Below, piece by piece: positions 23,337 to 35,097 of a stretch of 64,000 nt of DNA (position 1 is its first letter; every line of letters starts with the position of its first letter). The DNA comes from Polytrichum commune (lineage: Eukaryota; Streptophyta; Polytrichopsida; Polytrichales; Polytrichaceae), in contig OX485807.1 in NCBI GenBank assembly GCA_950295325.1, positions 50,000,440-50,064,439 of the forward strand, read 5' to 3'. The notes under the pieces are model-generated. The model saw nothing but the letters and a program-made list of their open reading frames with translations, did no database searches and was not told the origin of the DNA. The position numbers and the translations under genes were made by a program.

Positions 23337-26300
23337 TCAAACCTCACACTCCAACTCTACATTCTCAGTGCTATTGAGAACATCAGCAAGCACCTCCGGC
23401 CTCTCTGACAGTAGGCAATTAATAATTGCAGAGTCAGCAGCAAGAACATCAGGTTCTTCAACAACCTCGCCATCTGAAGTGTCCGAATTATTCTCACATG
23501 ATGTGTCCTCTTCCACATCCAAGTCAGAGACCTTAGCGGGCTGGTTGGGCCAGTCTACTAAGAAATTGTTGTTGACAAAATACCGAAAACACTGCAAGAT
23601 GTAACTCTTGTCTCGCAGTATGGAGGACTCCAGAAGCTTTGAGAGTAAAGTCGGCGGCCTCTTTTTGTCAGCAGCAACTCCCTTTTGGTTGCCTCGGCCA
23701 CCTCGGCTTGCTTCGCCATCTCCTCCTTTCTTGTTCCGAGGACCAGTATGTGCATAGTGACATTTGGCACCCTTCTTACATCGACCTCGCTGATAAAAGT
23801 AGCATTGTTGTTTCGAGCTTTTACTCAAAGGATTAACCCCTGCTTCCTCTCCATCTTCACCTTTAACCATTGCACCTGACTCTGACTGCACTGTAGATGT
23901 CACCTGGGAATCTACCGGCAGTGGTTTGGGTGACAATTCAGTACTAGCTACTCCTAATGAGTTGCTGTGACCAATCACTGAGTCCTCATTCACACGCGCA
24001 ACCTTCACAAGCTGACTGTCATTGCTTATTGCCCCCTCAACAACCACTTCTTTCTTACGTTTCTTAGATTCAGAAACATTATTGGATATAGATCTTTGAG
24101 AACCTGTTGTGGAGGGAATTTCCTTGTGGTTTTGAGTGGTTTGATCGTTTTTCTCTTTACTGCCTAGTGGTCTCTGATCTTTGTGCGACAGTGACAGGTA
24201 ATAAGCTGGGACTTCTGCAACCGGAACACCCAATTCGGCCTGCTTTGCCAGGATCTCCTTCATTCTCTACATGAGCAAAAGGCATATAAAGCACCCAATG
24301 AAGCTTTGACATGATGATCTACCCAGATATATTCAAATGAAATTTTGCTGTATCAAGAACATACCTGGGAATATCTTCTGGTAAAATCACACCAGTCTCC
24401 AATGAAAACCATTAACAATATTAGGTAAAATATTTCTGATTTAACTAAAGATATAAAAAACATACAAAAATGCTCCTCCAGCTGGAACTACCAAAAAATG
24501 GCAATAATGAAACAAAACAGCTAATTTCAACATGCATAGGCATTGTTTTGATTTATGAATGAGAAGATGTAAAAAACTGCTACCTGCTTGCGTCGTCTTG
24601 AATCCTCATCGATAAGCTCACCCCTGGCAAGCCTTCCTTCCATTTCATCCTTCTGTATACAACGAGTTTTGACTGTCAGAACTAACATCGCCACATTTGG
24701 GTATGAGCAGTTGCATATAAAATACCACCTCATGATATTCCAATGTTAAGCACTGTGTGGAAAATTTTGACAAAGATTGATATACCGTGTGCTTGCCAAC
24801 TACTACAGAGACTGTTGGACCTATTGAAGAGAGCATTCTCTTTAGTGTGTTCATGGGTTCATAAATATCAATTAGTATGATCCTTGTAAAACTACATTAG
24901 TCCTTATTGACTTAATGCCAAATAAATTTGAGTATGAACATTACTATCCAGTGAGTATTCACATAATTTGAGATGCAGAATAGTCCCTGTACTAAGGGAG
25001 CAACTGCAGCAGCACATACCTCCAGCTGTTACTATTGGTTCATAGCCTAAATATCATGCTGACCTTATGTTATAAGACAACATTGATGGTTGTAAACTCA
25101 AAAGTCAGGACATGCAGAAAATTTCACACAAGAACCTGCATTGAATTGCAGCTCTTACCTTCCGCTGGACATTTGTCCTTGTCGGATAATTTCTCTTCCG
25201 CTCTTCACGCCATGACCTTATTTCCTCATTGCTCTCACCTGATAATTTGGAAGCACCCCTATGAAAACCAAAACTAGTCTCCTTCAGTAAATGTACTTTT
25301 TCCACAAAAAAATCCAAAAACCAAAAACTATCATATAAGACTGGAAAGTATGCCGATAGAATCAGTGGTGTAGTGGAATGCAGGTTTACTTGAGAGCGGC
25401 ACTTGAGTTTGCATGGCTGGACTTGCAATGGGCTGTTTCTTTATGCAATTTGACAACCTTCCCTACATCCACAAAAATTTAAAAGAATTGCTTTAATGAA
25501 AAGGAAAAATTTAAGAATAACATCACAGGGCAACCAAGGTTAAGTGCAATACACACCAAATGGATATGCAAAACACAGCCACATGTCAAATTGCAAAAGA
25601 ATCATCCAAGGCCTGTGCCAAGTGAGTGCTGAAAGCAATTACCAGAGGCAGAGAAGGAACAACCAATCTCTTCGCAGACCACATGAGTATTCATATGAGC
25701 TGCCAGTTGAGATGGAATCTGAAAGGTCTTCTCACATGGTTCACAACTCAAGGGCTTCACCTGCGAGCTGCGACAGCCACATCAGACTGTTTTCCAGACT
25801 TGGAACTTCAGTGTGGAATCCTAAGATGACCTGAACCAAATCAGAAAATGGAGTCTACACATTTGGCGCAAGAAATAGAGATACAGCCAATACTAACGAG
25901 AAGACAGGACGTGTAAATCTGTCGAAGATTGGTTTCTCGCAAGATCCGATGAAACACCATAATGTCCTCAAAGGAAGCACATCTCAGAGACAATTTTAAA
26001 ATGAAGAGTGTCATTCTCTCCATTCTTTTGCAGAAAACATCCATAATTTCACATACTACAGCCATCAATTGACTGCAATAATTGAAAGACTTATGTACAC
26101 TCACTCCGCCGGAAAACGAGGTGGCGGTGGCGGTTGACGAGCCATGGGAAGCCGGTTCGAGGATCCCGAAGCATACTGTCTGCTGCCAGGACTTTCTATT
26201 CCTCTGTCATGTCTCCAACCTTCGCCGCCACTCGTAGAGGCAAACCCTTGAGGATGGCCATACCCCTCTACCCTCCTATGGAAGTTTGATGATGCTCCTC

Positions 26301-26709
26301 CATTCCCTCCTCCATTTCCTCCATTGACAGGACGCCCTTGCGGAGGCCGCGGTGGCCAATTGGATGACATTCTCTGCTCTTGCTCATGTGCATAACCTCC
26401 AGTCCTGTCTAGCCCATACCCCCATACTGGGGTGCTCGGTGCAGCCCATCCCTGCGGTGGATATCCTGAGATGGATGGAACAGCCATCGCTGCAACAGGC
26501 ATTTGCTGAATGGGGTTCCCCAATACTTCAGATGGCACTCCAACGGCCGGATACTGGTACACCGGTTGATGATGCACCAAATACATGGGCGGAGGAGGAG
26601 CCTCCTGACCCCTTGCATACTGTGGCAAGGGAGGGTTTATCGGCGGGTACTGCACTGATGGTAATGTGTATGCCTGTTGCACATACATGTTATGGTGTAC
26701 AGGCTTCAT
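23337..26709 (-). CDS. NUFIP: NUFIP1-like protein, box C/D snoRNP assembly factor
   Basis: Six coding exons read on the minus strand: 26709-26105, 25767-25643, 25462-25390, 25258-25159, 24652-24584 and 24266-23337 (stop). All introns are GT..AG and the phases close to 1,902 nt, 633 aa. The N-terminal ~200 residues are Pro/Gly/Gln-rich. Exon 2 encodes a C2H2 finger (C-x2-C-x12-H-x3-H, CEPCEKTFQIPSQLAAHMNT) followed by CEEIGCSF and KVVKLHKETAH. Exon 4 holds the NUFIP1 signature SWREERKRNYPT..N(V)QRK. The last exon begins MKEILAKQAELGV and carries a CCCH finger (C479, C487, C493, H497; C-x7-C-x5-C-x3-H). In family members NUFIP1 bridges the R2TP complex and core proteins during nuclear box C/D snoRNP maturation. 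The exon 2 acceptor is the least certain: a competing AG 7 nt downstream would put a stop in frame. The 5' region is shared with the PTB gene (see inverted repeat). Confidence 0.88.
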
Positions 26710-26832
26710 TCAAACAAACACTCTTGTAGATAGCCGGATCTTAACTCAGGAACCTCTCAATTGATGCAAACCCTAAACCTTCACAGCGTCCATATTGCCA
26801 AGCTCCGGTGACGGCAATGTCTTATCCAAAGA

Positions 26833-27440
26833 GTACACAAGAAACAGGAGGAGGAGAACAAACAAACAGAGTAACCACAAAAAGCACGACTTAGGTATAT
26901 TAACCCAAAAAAAAAAAAAAAAAAAAAGCGCTTACAAATAAAATATCAAACAAAAATCACCAGGGCAGCATTCGCACTCCTGCACCGGCCGACAACAAGG
27001 GACGCTTGAAAACGCATAAATAAAAACTTACAAAAATGATAAAAACGTGTAAAAATGCATGTAAAAACATATCAGAAGGGAGGTAAGAAGAGGCACTACG
27101 CAATCATCATCACAACACGGCTGTCCATGACGAAAGCTCACTCACGCTCGGGAAAAGGAATGACATCCGAAGAGAAAGCAAAGTAAGGAGCTGCACAGAT
27201 CGGAGGCAGAAGAAGAAGAAGAAGAGAGTCCCTTGTTGTTCGAAAGAGAAAGGGAGGAGAGATGCGGGAAGAAGAAGAGTAAGGAATTGAAGAACGGAGG
27301 GGGACTAGGAGTGGTGCGGCTATGGCGGAGAAAATGCCTAGGGTTTGGTGCAATAGCAGCAAAGCTGTAAGCAGCGCACCGCACAACTAGAGCAACAGCA
27401 AAGGAACCTCAAAGAAGCAGCAGACCAGCAACACATCCAT
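26833..27440 (-). promoter_or_regulatory. NUFIP promoter, untranslated exon 1 and leader intron (left inverted-repeat arm)
   Basis: This segment is the reverse complement of 41405-42026 upstream of the PTB gene, with high identity by eye over ~600 bp. It includes CCCTAGGCATTTTCTCCGCC, a CT-rich leader with (TTC)n, the splice donor CCCGAGC|GTGAGT (exon end 27146, donor 27145-27144) and the first ~300 bp of the leader intron. A 21 bp A run at 26907-26927 is the main length difference. Similarity stops near 26833, before the coding ATG at 26709. The transcription start is not determined. Confidence 0.75.
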
Positions 27441-28396
27441 CCATAATATTAATGGGAATGCTTCACGTGACTGAGGCAAGTTGATGAGGCCGTTCATCGA
27501 TAATATTCATAATTTTACGTATATTTGTTTTAATTTTATTTTTTAAAACTTTTTTCATTCTTTTTTCTTTTTTCTTTTTTTTTAACATGCATGGGATGGC
27601 CCGGGTCACACTTGTTATCTATTGTATAAGTACATTTAGCTATCTACGATTGTGGAGAAACAAGAGTATGAAATCTATGAGTATACGCTCGATTGAATTG
27701 TAGACAGTATATTTGAGTGAACATTGGGGTCTCAAGAAGGAAGAAAAGGCGTAGAAAACCAAGCATGTATTTGACGTTCACATGGATTAAAGTTCATTCT
27801 TCAAAGATTATGAAGTAGGGAGGAATATAAGATTGGTGTGGCTTTAACATAGAATATAGTTAGGGTTTGGTGCAACAACGACAAAAAGAAAGTAAAAGCA
27901 TGCACTACATAACTTGAGAACAACAACAAAGCTAAGGAAGGACACCCTACGTGTTATTTCTCATCCTAGAGAGATTTTTTCAAGAAGAAGTTTGTGGGTG
28001 ATGAAAGCAATTTTTGCCCTGTCTTGAGGCCATGTTGCACATGCTCTTGTGATTGTCGGATTTGATATTTTTTTTCTTCAACCGCTGGCGTAAAAATTTC
28101 CATCCATAAGCGTCAGAAATCGTTTCTCTCATAGTTCTCTCCCAAACTTATAGTTTGTGAAGTTTTTGCATTGGACAAAGAGAGTTTGGTGTCTCTCGTT
28201 TTGGTTACCTAGTCCATTGCAGAAAAGCCTAGTGTTTTTGTATGGGCCGTCATAGTTACATCAACCCAATACCCTCTTCCACAACAAAGGGCAACAAGCC
28301 GAGTGGACAAACATTGGTTCCTTTGAATTGATGCTAAAAAAAGCATATTTGCTCTTAGAATTAAATGGGGTTCCGCTTAATAAATGGGGAGTGAGA
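27441..28396. other. intergenic with degraded inverted promoter-array copy
   Basis: 27681-27950 reads, inverted, like 38455-38720 of the array upstream of PTB (GACCCC..CTTCTTTC.., AAATACATGCTTGGTTTT, TTGCACCAAACCCTAAC). The rest is AT-rich and has no gene. Confidence 0.6.
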
Positions 28397-28409
28397 TGAC
28401 CAAGTAGGA

Positions 28410-28780
28410 TAGATAGATAGAAACTCCGGTCCCTTTTTAGCAAGGGGCCGGCGTGAATGAAGTGTCCGTTCGTAATGCCAATGACCCGATGCCCACTGGA
28501 CACAAGGGGACATTGGGACAATACTACTCTCCCCTTTCGAGGATGGACACTATAGTGACACACTATACTAGTTCCTAGCTAGCCACTAGTGCCTTGAAGA
28601 TACCGGACATGGTATCCCCCCAAAGGGCTTTGAGGTACCCATACAACAAGGTCCAAGGACCCCCCCACCATAGTTGGGTGGACTAAGGTGGTGAGCACCA
28701 CGCCGGCATGGGGAATAGAACCCACAACCTCCTCATTGGGGGCCATGAGCCCTAACCACCAAGCCAAGGCTCGTGGTGCC
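28410..28780 (-). mobile_element. tRNA-derived SINE with 13 bp target duplication
   Basis: 371 bp bounded by a perfect direct repeat TGACCAAGTAGGA (28397-28409 and 28781-28793). Read on the minus strand, the 5' end has a pol III A box (TGGCTTGGTGGTTAGG, 28751-28768 region) and, about 35 bp on, a B box (GGTTCTATTCC, 28712-28722). The 3' end is a short TATC-type tail (CTATCTATCTA) next to the duplication. This combination is diagnostic of a SINE mobilised by LINE machinery. No second copy is evident in the window, and I do not recognise a named family. Confidence 0.82.
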
Positions 28781-28899
28781 TGACCAAGTAGGACAATTGA
28801 GCTATTGAATGGAACATTGATTCATCTTAATTCTTATTAGTTTATCATTGTTTGGTCAAGCTCATGGCCGATTTTTGAAAAGTCGTCACCTTCTTCAAG

Positions 28900-29220
28900 T
28901 TCCTATTGGGTTCCCACCTCTTTTTCATGGATTCCCACCTCTTCCACCAATGCCACCATGAGGCTTTGGACCATTTCCACATGCTCCTTCACGGGGTTCC
29001 ACCGTTTCCATTCCCATTTCCGGGTGGAGGTGGAGGTGTAGGAGGATTTCCACCGTTCCCAAGAGGAAGCATCAGCGGAGGTGTTGGAGGATTTATGCCA
29101 TTCCCAAGAGGAGGTGGCACATGAGGACTTCCACTATTCCCATGAGGAGGCTCTGGAGGAAATCCATAATTCCCGTTCTTATTCCCAACATGAAGAGGAG
29201 TGTTGGAGGACTTTGACTAG
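28900..29220 (-). pseudogene. fragment encoding Pro/Gly/Asn-rich repeats
   Basis: The minus strand reads proline-rich repeats (PPLGNGINPPTPPLMLPLGN then GGNPPTPPPPPGNGNGN) over ~150 bp, and the plus strand reads the corresponding Gly/Phe/Pro repeats. It looks like a remnant of a repetitive cell-wall-type protein or a simple expansion. There is no start, no splice context and no continuation. Confidence 0.3.
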
Positions 29221-29559
29221 TTGCATCAACCCCAATTGTTGATGAACCAAAAGTTATTCATGTATGATAATTACAACCCAAAAAAAAAAAAACCTTTAAA
29301 AACCTTCTTTTAAGTTTATTTTTTAATAACTTCGGATGCGGCTATGAGATTGATGGAAACAATCTCAACACCCACCATTATCAATGATTTTCTTGTATAA
29401 AGCATTGTAACAACATGTTTATAAATTCAGAATCATGTCTACACTTGTGAGATTTGTTAGTAGTCACATTGATGGAATGTTATTGTTGTACAATAGAACT
29501 AGAGATCAAATTGCACAAGCAAATATACATACACAAAGGCATGTGACCATTGCTTGGAG

Positions 29560-31123
29560 TGAAATGATCACCCTCATTATTTTTTATATTAAAATGTCAA
29601 GCAAATGATATCCAAACTTAAGTGCACCGGTTCTTTTTCAATGATTGTGCCAAATTGGCAGCATATGCTTCATGTACCTTGGTGAAGTTGATTTTGTACA
29701 TATTGTCTTTATGCAATCTTATACAATCACCTCTTCACACAAACCTCACATAATACATTCATTTAGGTTGAATTATATTTTCAATTCATTTGATAAAAAA
29801 TTGCTTACTAAGAGTATAGTTGCATACAACTTAGATGCATGGAATCGTATCTTTGATTGCTTCCACGATCCTATAATCATCCCAATGGGCATTGTGTTGA
29901 GCAATTACCTTGTATGTGTCAAATGACACCTCATGGGATATCATGTCTTTCATTGTTTTCGATCCATGATCCACTCATATGAATGTGATCCATGTTGCAT
30001 TGCAAATATATAGTTATCATATTCTTTGGTGTTGTCTACATTTTCTTGATTGTTAGTCTTTGTTTTGTTGCAAAAAACATGTGTTGTAGCATGGTTTGCC
30101 ACAATAGTAACACATCTTGATGCTTTGCTAAAGATTAATTGCCCCACTCACCTTAACGCAACATCATTGTGATATAAGCTTGGGGTTCTTTGTTCTTCCC
30201 CTTGGACATCACGTGCATCAAAGATACCGTCACAACTTCACAATCAACTTGTTCATTGGCATGATCTCCAAGATGGTGATCAAGTGTTTGTAGGGAGGTA
30301 GTAAATTCTTGAACAAATTCATAACAAAATCTTTGTTTCTTACAGGTATATCCTAGCAAACAAGTCGATTTGCAAATGCCTTGATTTTGTTGATGTGGTC
30401 CAATAAGTCATCACCTTCTTGCATCTTGCATGTGAAGAACTTGCGGCGAATGAAGAGAGTGTTAGACGAGCTATTCGTCTCATGGATATTGCAAAGGCTT
30501 GTCCATGCCTTCATTGGTCCTTTGCAACTCGTCATGTTTGCAAATAGCCTGCCAAGTTGAATCTCGGGGGGGGGGGGTAGTCATTGGTTGGAGTAGCAAT
30601 ACACGTGCGAACAAATGATAGGGTATTTAAAAAACATGAGGGCAAAAAATTATAATTGGACTTAAGAGTAATATAGGGTATCAAAAATGGCATTGGACAT
30701 CTTTAAAGTACTATAGGGTATGAAATTAATAGGTAATTTGGAATTATAAGTAAGGCAAGCCATTTTTCTATGAACCCAAAGTAGAAGTTTACATAATGAT
30801 AGCATGTGAAAAAAAGAAGAGAATTGAAAGTAATACCCCCCTATAAAACAGTGGTTGTTCGCACCTATATCCTTAACTTTTTAACACACTGCCCCCCCCG
30901 AGAGTTGAATGCAACTCCTAACATTGTCTTTTTGACACGTCTTTGAAACAATTTCCTTCACTTTGGGATCATCGTTGGAAGGTGGAGGTTTTTTGAATTT
31001 GTCCACAGTACCCCAAAGGTTCACGAAAGCCAACCCTATCTTTAACTTGAACTTCTAGAAAATGAAAATTTCTTCATTAAACTTGTCAATGGCTCTAGCA
31101 TCCTCACCCTCAAGTGGTGCCAT
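29560..31123 (-). pseudogene. Ty1/copia gag-protease relic
   Basis: Translated on the minus strand from ATG 31123 it reads MAPLEGEDARAIDKFN, then KFKLKIGLAFVNLWGTVDKF. After an inserted MITE it continues MTSCKGPMKAWTSLCNIHET and LFIRRKFFTCKMQEGDDLLD, the UBN2-type gag of copia elements. A degraded zinc-knuckle region follows, then YIFAMQHGSHSYEWIMD and the Ty1-type protease lead-in. An in-frame stop replaces the conserved Trp before KFKLKI, and several frameshifts follow. Integrase, RT and LTRs are not found, so it is a truncated dead copy. Confidence 0.82.
30563..30902 (+). mobile_element. hAT-type MITE family G, copy 2, inside the copia relic
   Basis: 340 bp with CTCGGGG..CCCCGAG ends and a perfect 8 bp target duplication AGTTGAAT (30555-30562 and 30903-30910). 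It interrupts the gag reading frame, so it landed after the copia element. Confidence 0.93.
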
Positions 31124-31540
31124 CTTACATTCAAATAATGGATATACTATCAAATTGCTCAATCAACATTTAATAAACGAATATATGCACTTAATGGCTT
31201 CACAAACCTTAATTAACCACTCTTACACTAAATGAACCCTTTTGATCTCAAATGTGTCCTTGCACTTTAATTCACTTAAATGAGGTCATTTTGCTCTAAA
31301 ATATGCCATTGCATCTTAATCCACTCAAATGATGCCTTTTTGCTTTTGAATGTACATTGGGACCTTCAATCCACCAAAGTGATATTTGTTTGAACTCAAA
31401 TGAGTCTTCTAACTCTCAAATCAAGCCCTCTTGAACTCAAATAAATCTTCTTGTTCTCAAGTGGGCCTTTACACCGTCCACTAATCAAACGAGGTCCTCT
31501 TCAACTCAAACATGTCTTTGCATCATCCATCCTTTCAAAT
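31124..31540. other. intergenic, degenerate CTCAAAT-rich sequence
   Basis: Loose repeats of 'ACTCAAATGAG(T/G)' grade into the ordered tandem array that follows. No gene. Confidence 0.5.
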
Positions 31541-31945
31541 TAAGTCCTCTTCATCTCAAATATGAGCTTAATATCCTCAAATGTGCACAATTGCACTCAA
31601 CCAACTAAAATCAAGTCCTCTTCAACTCAAATGATCTTAATACCCTCAAATGTGTACAGTTGCATTCAACCATCTCAAATCAAGTCCTCTTCAACTCAAA
31701 CGACCTTAATACCTTCAAGTGTGCACGATTGCACTCAACAACCACAAATCAAGTCCTTGTCAACTCAAATTAACTCAAATGACCCTCAAATGTGTACAAT
31801 TATACTCAACAACCTCAAATCAAGTCCTTGTCAACTCATATAACTTTAATACTCTCAAATGTGCACAATTGCACTCAACAACCACAAATCAGATCCTCTT
31901 AAACTGAAATGACCATAATACCCTCAAATATGCACAATCATACAA
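31541..31945 (+). repeat. 69 bp minisatellite, about six units
   Basis: Units begin near 31541, 31612, 31681, 31750, 31821 and 31890 (spacing 69-71 bp), each starting (C/T)AAGTCCT(C/T) and containing CTCAAATGTG(C/T)ACAATTGCACTCAAC. A 93-codon open frame across them (31562-31843) is a by-product of the repeat length, not a gene. The array ends ~400 bp upstream of the PsbP-domain gene start. Confidence 0.85.
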
Positions 31946-32358
31946 GGAGGACGCATCATCTCATTACATTCATCTCAAGAATTCTCATTTGATTTCTAGC
32001 ACCTTAGGTCAGTATTAGATTCAGAAGACAAAATCGTAAATTCGTAGATTTACCCCATAAACCCAAAACGGATGCTAAAACCCTTGCCAAATCATCACGT
32101 TTGGGATCTTTCGATATTTTCAAAAGTCTGAAATTTCCAAATATTCGAAAAGTTGCGATTGGACAGGTGGATTCGCCTCCTCCTCGCTATCCACACAGAA
32201 AGCTCAACCGACAAAGCCGAGACAGACGCTGAAATCTACACATAGGGTACATTTCAGGTGATCAATCACCTCGCTTCACAGCAAGCCATGGCAGCTATGG
32301 CGTAACCTCGCTTGCTCGTCGTTCCCACGCAGGCACGCGTGAAGATAATTCGATAGCG

Positions 32359-35097
32359 ATGGCACTCCTGAGGATGCCCTGCGTCCCTGCGCAATCTGGC
32401 TGGAAGAAATCATCATCGCTGGACAATGGCATCAGCAGCGTAATCTCGTCGTCCTCCTCTGTTTCGTTCTGCAAATTAGGGTCAGGATATGTGGCTCAAT
32501 CCGATTGTGGATGTGTGACGAAGGTTAGGACATCGGGGATTGCGGGGATTGCTTGCCGTGTGAGAACGGCAGGTTCGGAGGATGGTGCGGAGCGAGACAT
32601 AGGAGGCATGGCCGCTTCCGTTTCGCGGAGGGCGGTGCTCTGGGGTTTAGTTGCGGCTCAGGGTTTGGTCATGGAGCGTGAAGTGGCCAGGGCGGGAGTG
32701 CCGAATTACAGAAAGTACGTGGACCGTCTGGACGGTTACACGTTCAGCTACCCGGCAGGGTGGATTGAGGTCCGAGGAGCGGGCGCAGACGTGTTCTTTA
32801 GAGATCCTGTGAATTTGGACGAAAATTTGTTGGTTGAGATTAGCTCGCCTTCTTCGTCCAAGTTCAAGGGGGTGGAGGATCTAGGAACACCGGAGCAGGC
32901 TTCCAAGAAGGTGTTGCAGCAGTATCTGACGGAATTTATGTCCACGAGGATTGGTGTTCGACGTGAAGCGAACGTGACGGCCACCAAGTCCAGAGTTGGC
33001 GACGATGGTCGTCTTTATTACGAAGTAGAGGTGCGTTAACCCCGTGATAAAAACTCCTTGCATTGTATTTTGAAATATAATCGTCAATTGAATTCTTTTT
33101 TCTCTCCAATTTCTCGGTCGATTCTGTAATTTCAGTTGAGGATTTCGGGGTTTTTATGTCAAATGCTTGCCCGAAACACTTACACTGCTCCTCTCAGGGT
33201 GTAATTGAGGTGTCAGGACCATGCGCTATCGAAGCATAAGAGCCAGTCGGCCCTGGCCTCTCACTACCTATAATTTATCCTGGTACTCATTACGCAACAA
33301 TTTCGGTTGAGGATTTTGGTTTATATGGCAAAATTCTTGCCTGAAACACAAGTAATGCTACTCTCAGGGTGTAACTGAGGTTTCAGGACTATGTGCTACA
33401 GAAGCAAACAGCCAGTCTGTCCTGGCTTTCTCACTACTTATCATTTACCCTGGTACTCTTCAAATAGTAATTCCAACTCTCACCTGCTTATAATTTATCC
33501 TGGTACTCCTGCCAATAGATTGCAAAACTAATGCGAACACTCTTCAAACAATTAGTGTAATCCAGACGTCAGAAACGTAGTTTGGATGATTGATCCATGG
33601 AAACTGTTAATTATCAACTAGTAATTTCAATGAGGATTTTGGGTTTGTATGTCAATATCCTTGCTTAAAACACGAACGAGGCAACTCTTAGGGTATAGTT
33701 GAGAGCTTGGTCAATAGTAGTCAGGTGTCAGGACCATGCGCCTTAGAAGCATACAGCCAGTCAGTGTCCGGGGAGGTTTTTGGGCATATTCGGTTGAGAT
33801 CCCAGTGTTTCCATGACTAACCGGTTACACGTTGACAGCTTTCGGTTTTTCTTTATTAAGTTGAGGTATACTCTGTTAATTCTTCTAAAAGATGGGTAAT
33901 ATTCCTGAAGTCTCGAACTTCAACCGGTCATTTCTCAAACTAAACCGGTTCATCTGTAACTAGCGATCGGTTCTCCCTGTTCATTGCAGCCAGTTTGCCC
34001 TTGGTCAACTGTAATCAGGTGTCAGGACCATGTGCTATAGAAGCAAACAGCCAGTCTGCCTGGCTGCTTACTACCTATTGATTGCAAATTGATTTTAATC
34101 ATGCTCTGTTCTAAACACATTTGGTAAGAAATTAGATGTCAGAATGTAGTTTGGAGGTTATTGATTTATCATGATTGATATATGATTCTTTTTTTATCAA
34201 CCCAAGTCGTTCTTTCTCTTCAAAGTCTTGGTTAAATCTGGGAATTGAGTTTGGACTTAATTATAATGGTCTCGGGCAATTATTGTACTATAGATTGCAA
34301 AATGTTCTCAATCACGTTCTGTTCTTCTAATGATTTGTATAATCAAGATGTCAGAGATGTGGTTTTGAGGCTAATTCCATCATTTATGATTAGTCAAACA
34401 CTTTTGAGGCCACTCGCAGTGCTTGAACCACATTTGATTGTAACTGGAGGATGATAAGATTGACATATGATTATATAGGGACCTACTTGGCTATCAATTT
34501 GTACTGGAGGTCATTGTGTTATGTTTCAAAATCCAACTCAAGAGGACCAAGGTTCACCTGGCATGGTGTCGTGATAACATCAAACAAAAGTACTTTCCTG
34601 AAAAGAGAAGCTGGCTCTTCCAAAAAAAAACCTCATTGTACATGAGAACTGATATGGCACTTATGTGATTTCTCAAAAGTTTGAACCCTCGGATTTTTGG
34701 CTGAGAAAGGGGGAATATCTTTCAGAGAAACTGGATGCTCTTGTGTCTATCTGGAGATTTTGCACTATATGGTTGCAAGTTATTGTAGGTTGTCCATGAG
34801 TTAGGGGTTGAGACCTATTATTTGTCAAGTCATGGACAGGATCTGGATACCTTACAGAGTTGCTGGGTTTTGCAGGTTGTTGCAAGTTCATATGCCAATA
34901 ACAATCAATTAGCAGTAATGCCTGAAAGTCGTGTTGCAAAGCTAGAATGGAGTAGAAGGTACCTATCAGTGCTGGGGGTGGAGAACAACAGGCTATACCA
35001 ACTGCGACTGCAGGTTCCTGAAAATGTAGCTGAGCTAGAGGAGAAAGATTTGCGGCAGATTATGAATTCTTTTGGGGTTTTGAAACTTGATGCTTAG
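32359..35097 (+). CDS. PPD4: PsbP-domain protein, thylakoid lumen (PPD4-like)
   Basis: Two exons, 32359-33030 and 34876-35097, joined in phase 0 with GT..AG borders, 297 aa. The N-terminus is Ser-rich (plastid transit type), followed by a twin-arginine lumenal signal SRRAVLWGLVAAQ (Arg90-Arg91) and an ARA cleavage site at about residue 112. The mature part is a PsbP domain: YRKYVDRLDGYTFSYPAGW, GAGADVFFRDPV, then in exon 2 VASSYANNNQLAVMP and RRYLSVLGVENNRLYQLRLQ. PsbP-domain proteins are soluble lumenal factors for photosystem assembly or function. Assignment to the PPD4 subgroup is from remembered resemblance (GAGADVFFRDPVNLDENL) and less certain than the family. The single 1.85 kb intron is full of repeats. 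Confidence 0.88.
33160..34085 (+). repeat. intronic ~120 bp repeat, four units, one split by a MITE
   Basis: Units near 33160-33288, 33337-33459, 33660-33761 and 33987-34085 share CTCAGGGTGTA.TTGAGG, TCAGGACCATG(T/C)GCTA and AAGCA.ACAGCCAGTC, with TACCTATAATTTATCCTGGTACTC in some. The last two surround the family N element and probably represent one interrupted unit plus its neighbour. There is no coding function. Confidence 0.75.
33762..33986 (+). mobile_element. hAT-type MITE family N, copy 3 (intact)
   Basis: 225 bp with ends CAGTGTCCGGGGAG and (inverted) CAATGAACAGGGAG, flanked by a perfect 8 bp target duplication CAGCCAGT (33754-33761 and 33987-33994). The interior has three ACCGGTT-type words. 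It lies in the PsbP-domain gene intron, so it is transcribed with it. Confidence 0.9.

Noticed and set aside
27138-27386. Minus-strand 82-codon ORF and its counterpart at 41382-41711 as a gene pair
   Set aside because: Both lie in the CT-rich untranslated first exon of the inverted promoter duplication. The Ser/Leu-rich translation reflects TTC/CTC repeats, though an upstream ORF role is not excluded.
28712-28768. tRNA gene
   Set aside because: A and B boxes are present, but the sequence does not fold as a cloverleaf with paired acceptor ends, and it sits at the head of a 371 bp element with target duplications.
31562-31843. 93-codon ORF as a repeat protein
   Set aside because: It is a product of the 69 bp minisatellite (length divisible by three), with no start context or domain.
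31541-31945. CRISPR array
   Set aside because: The units are contiguous 69 bp repeats without unique spacers, in plant nuclear DNA.
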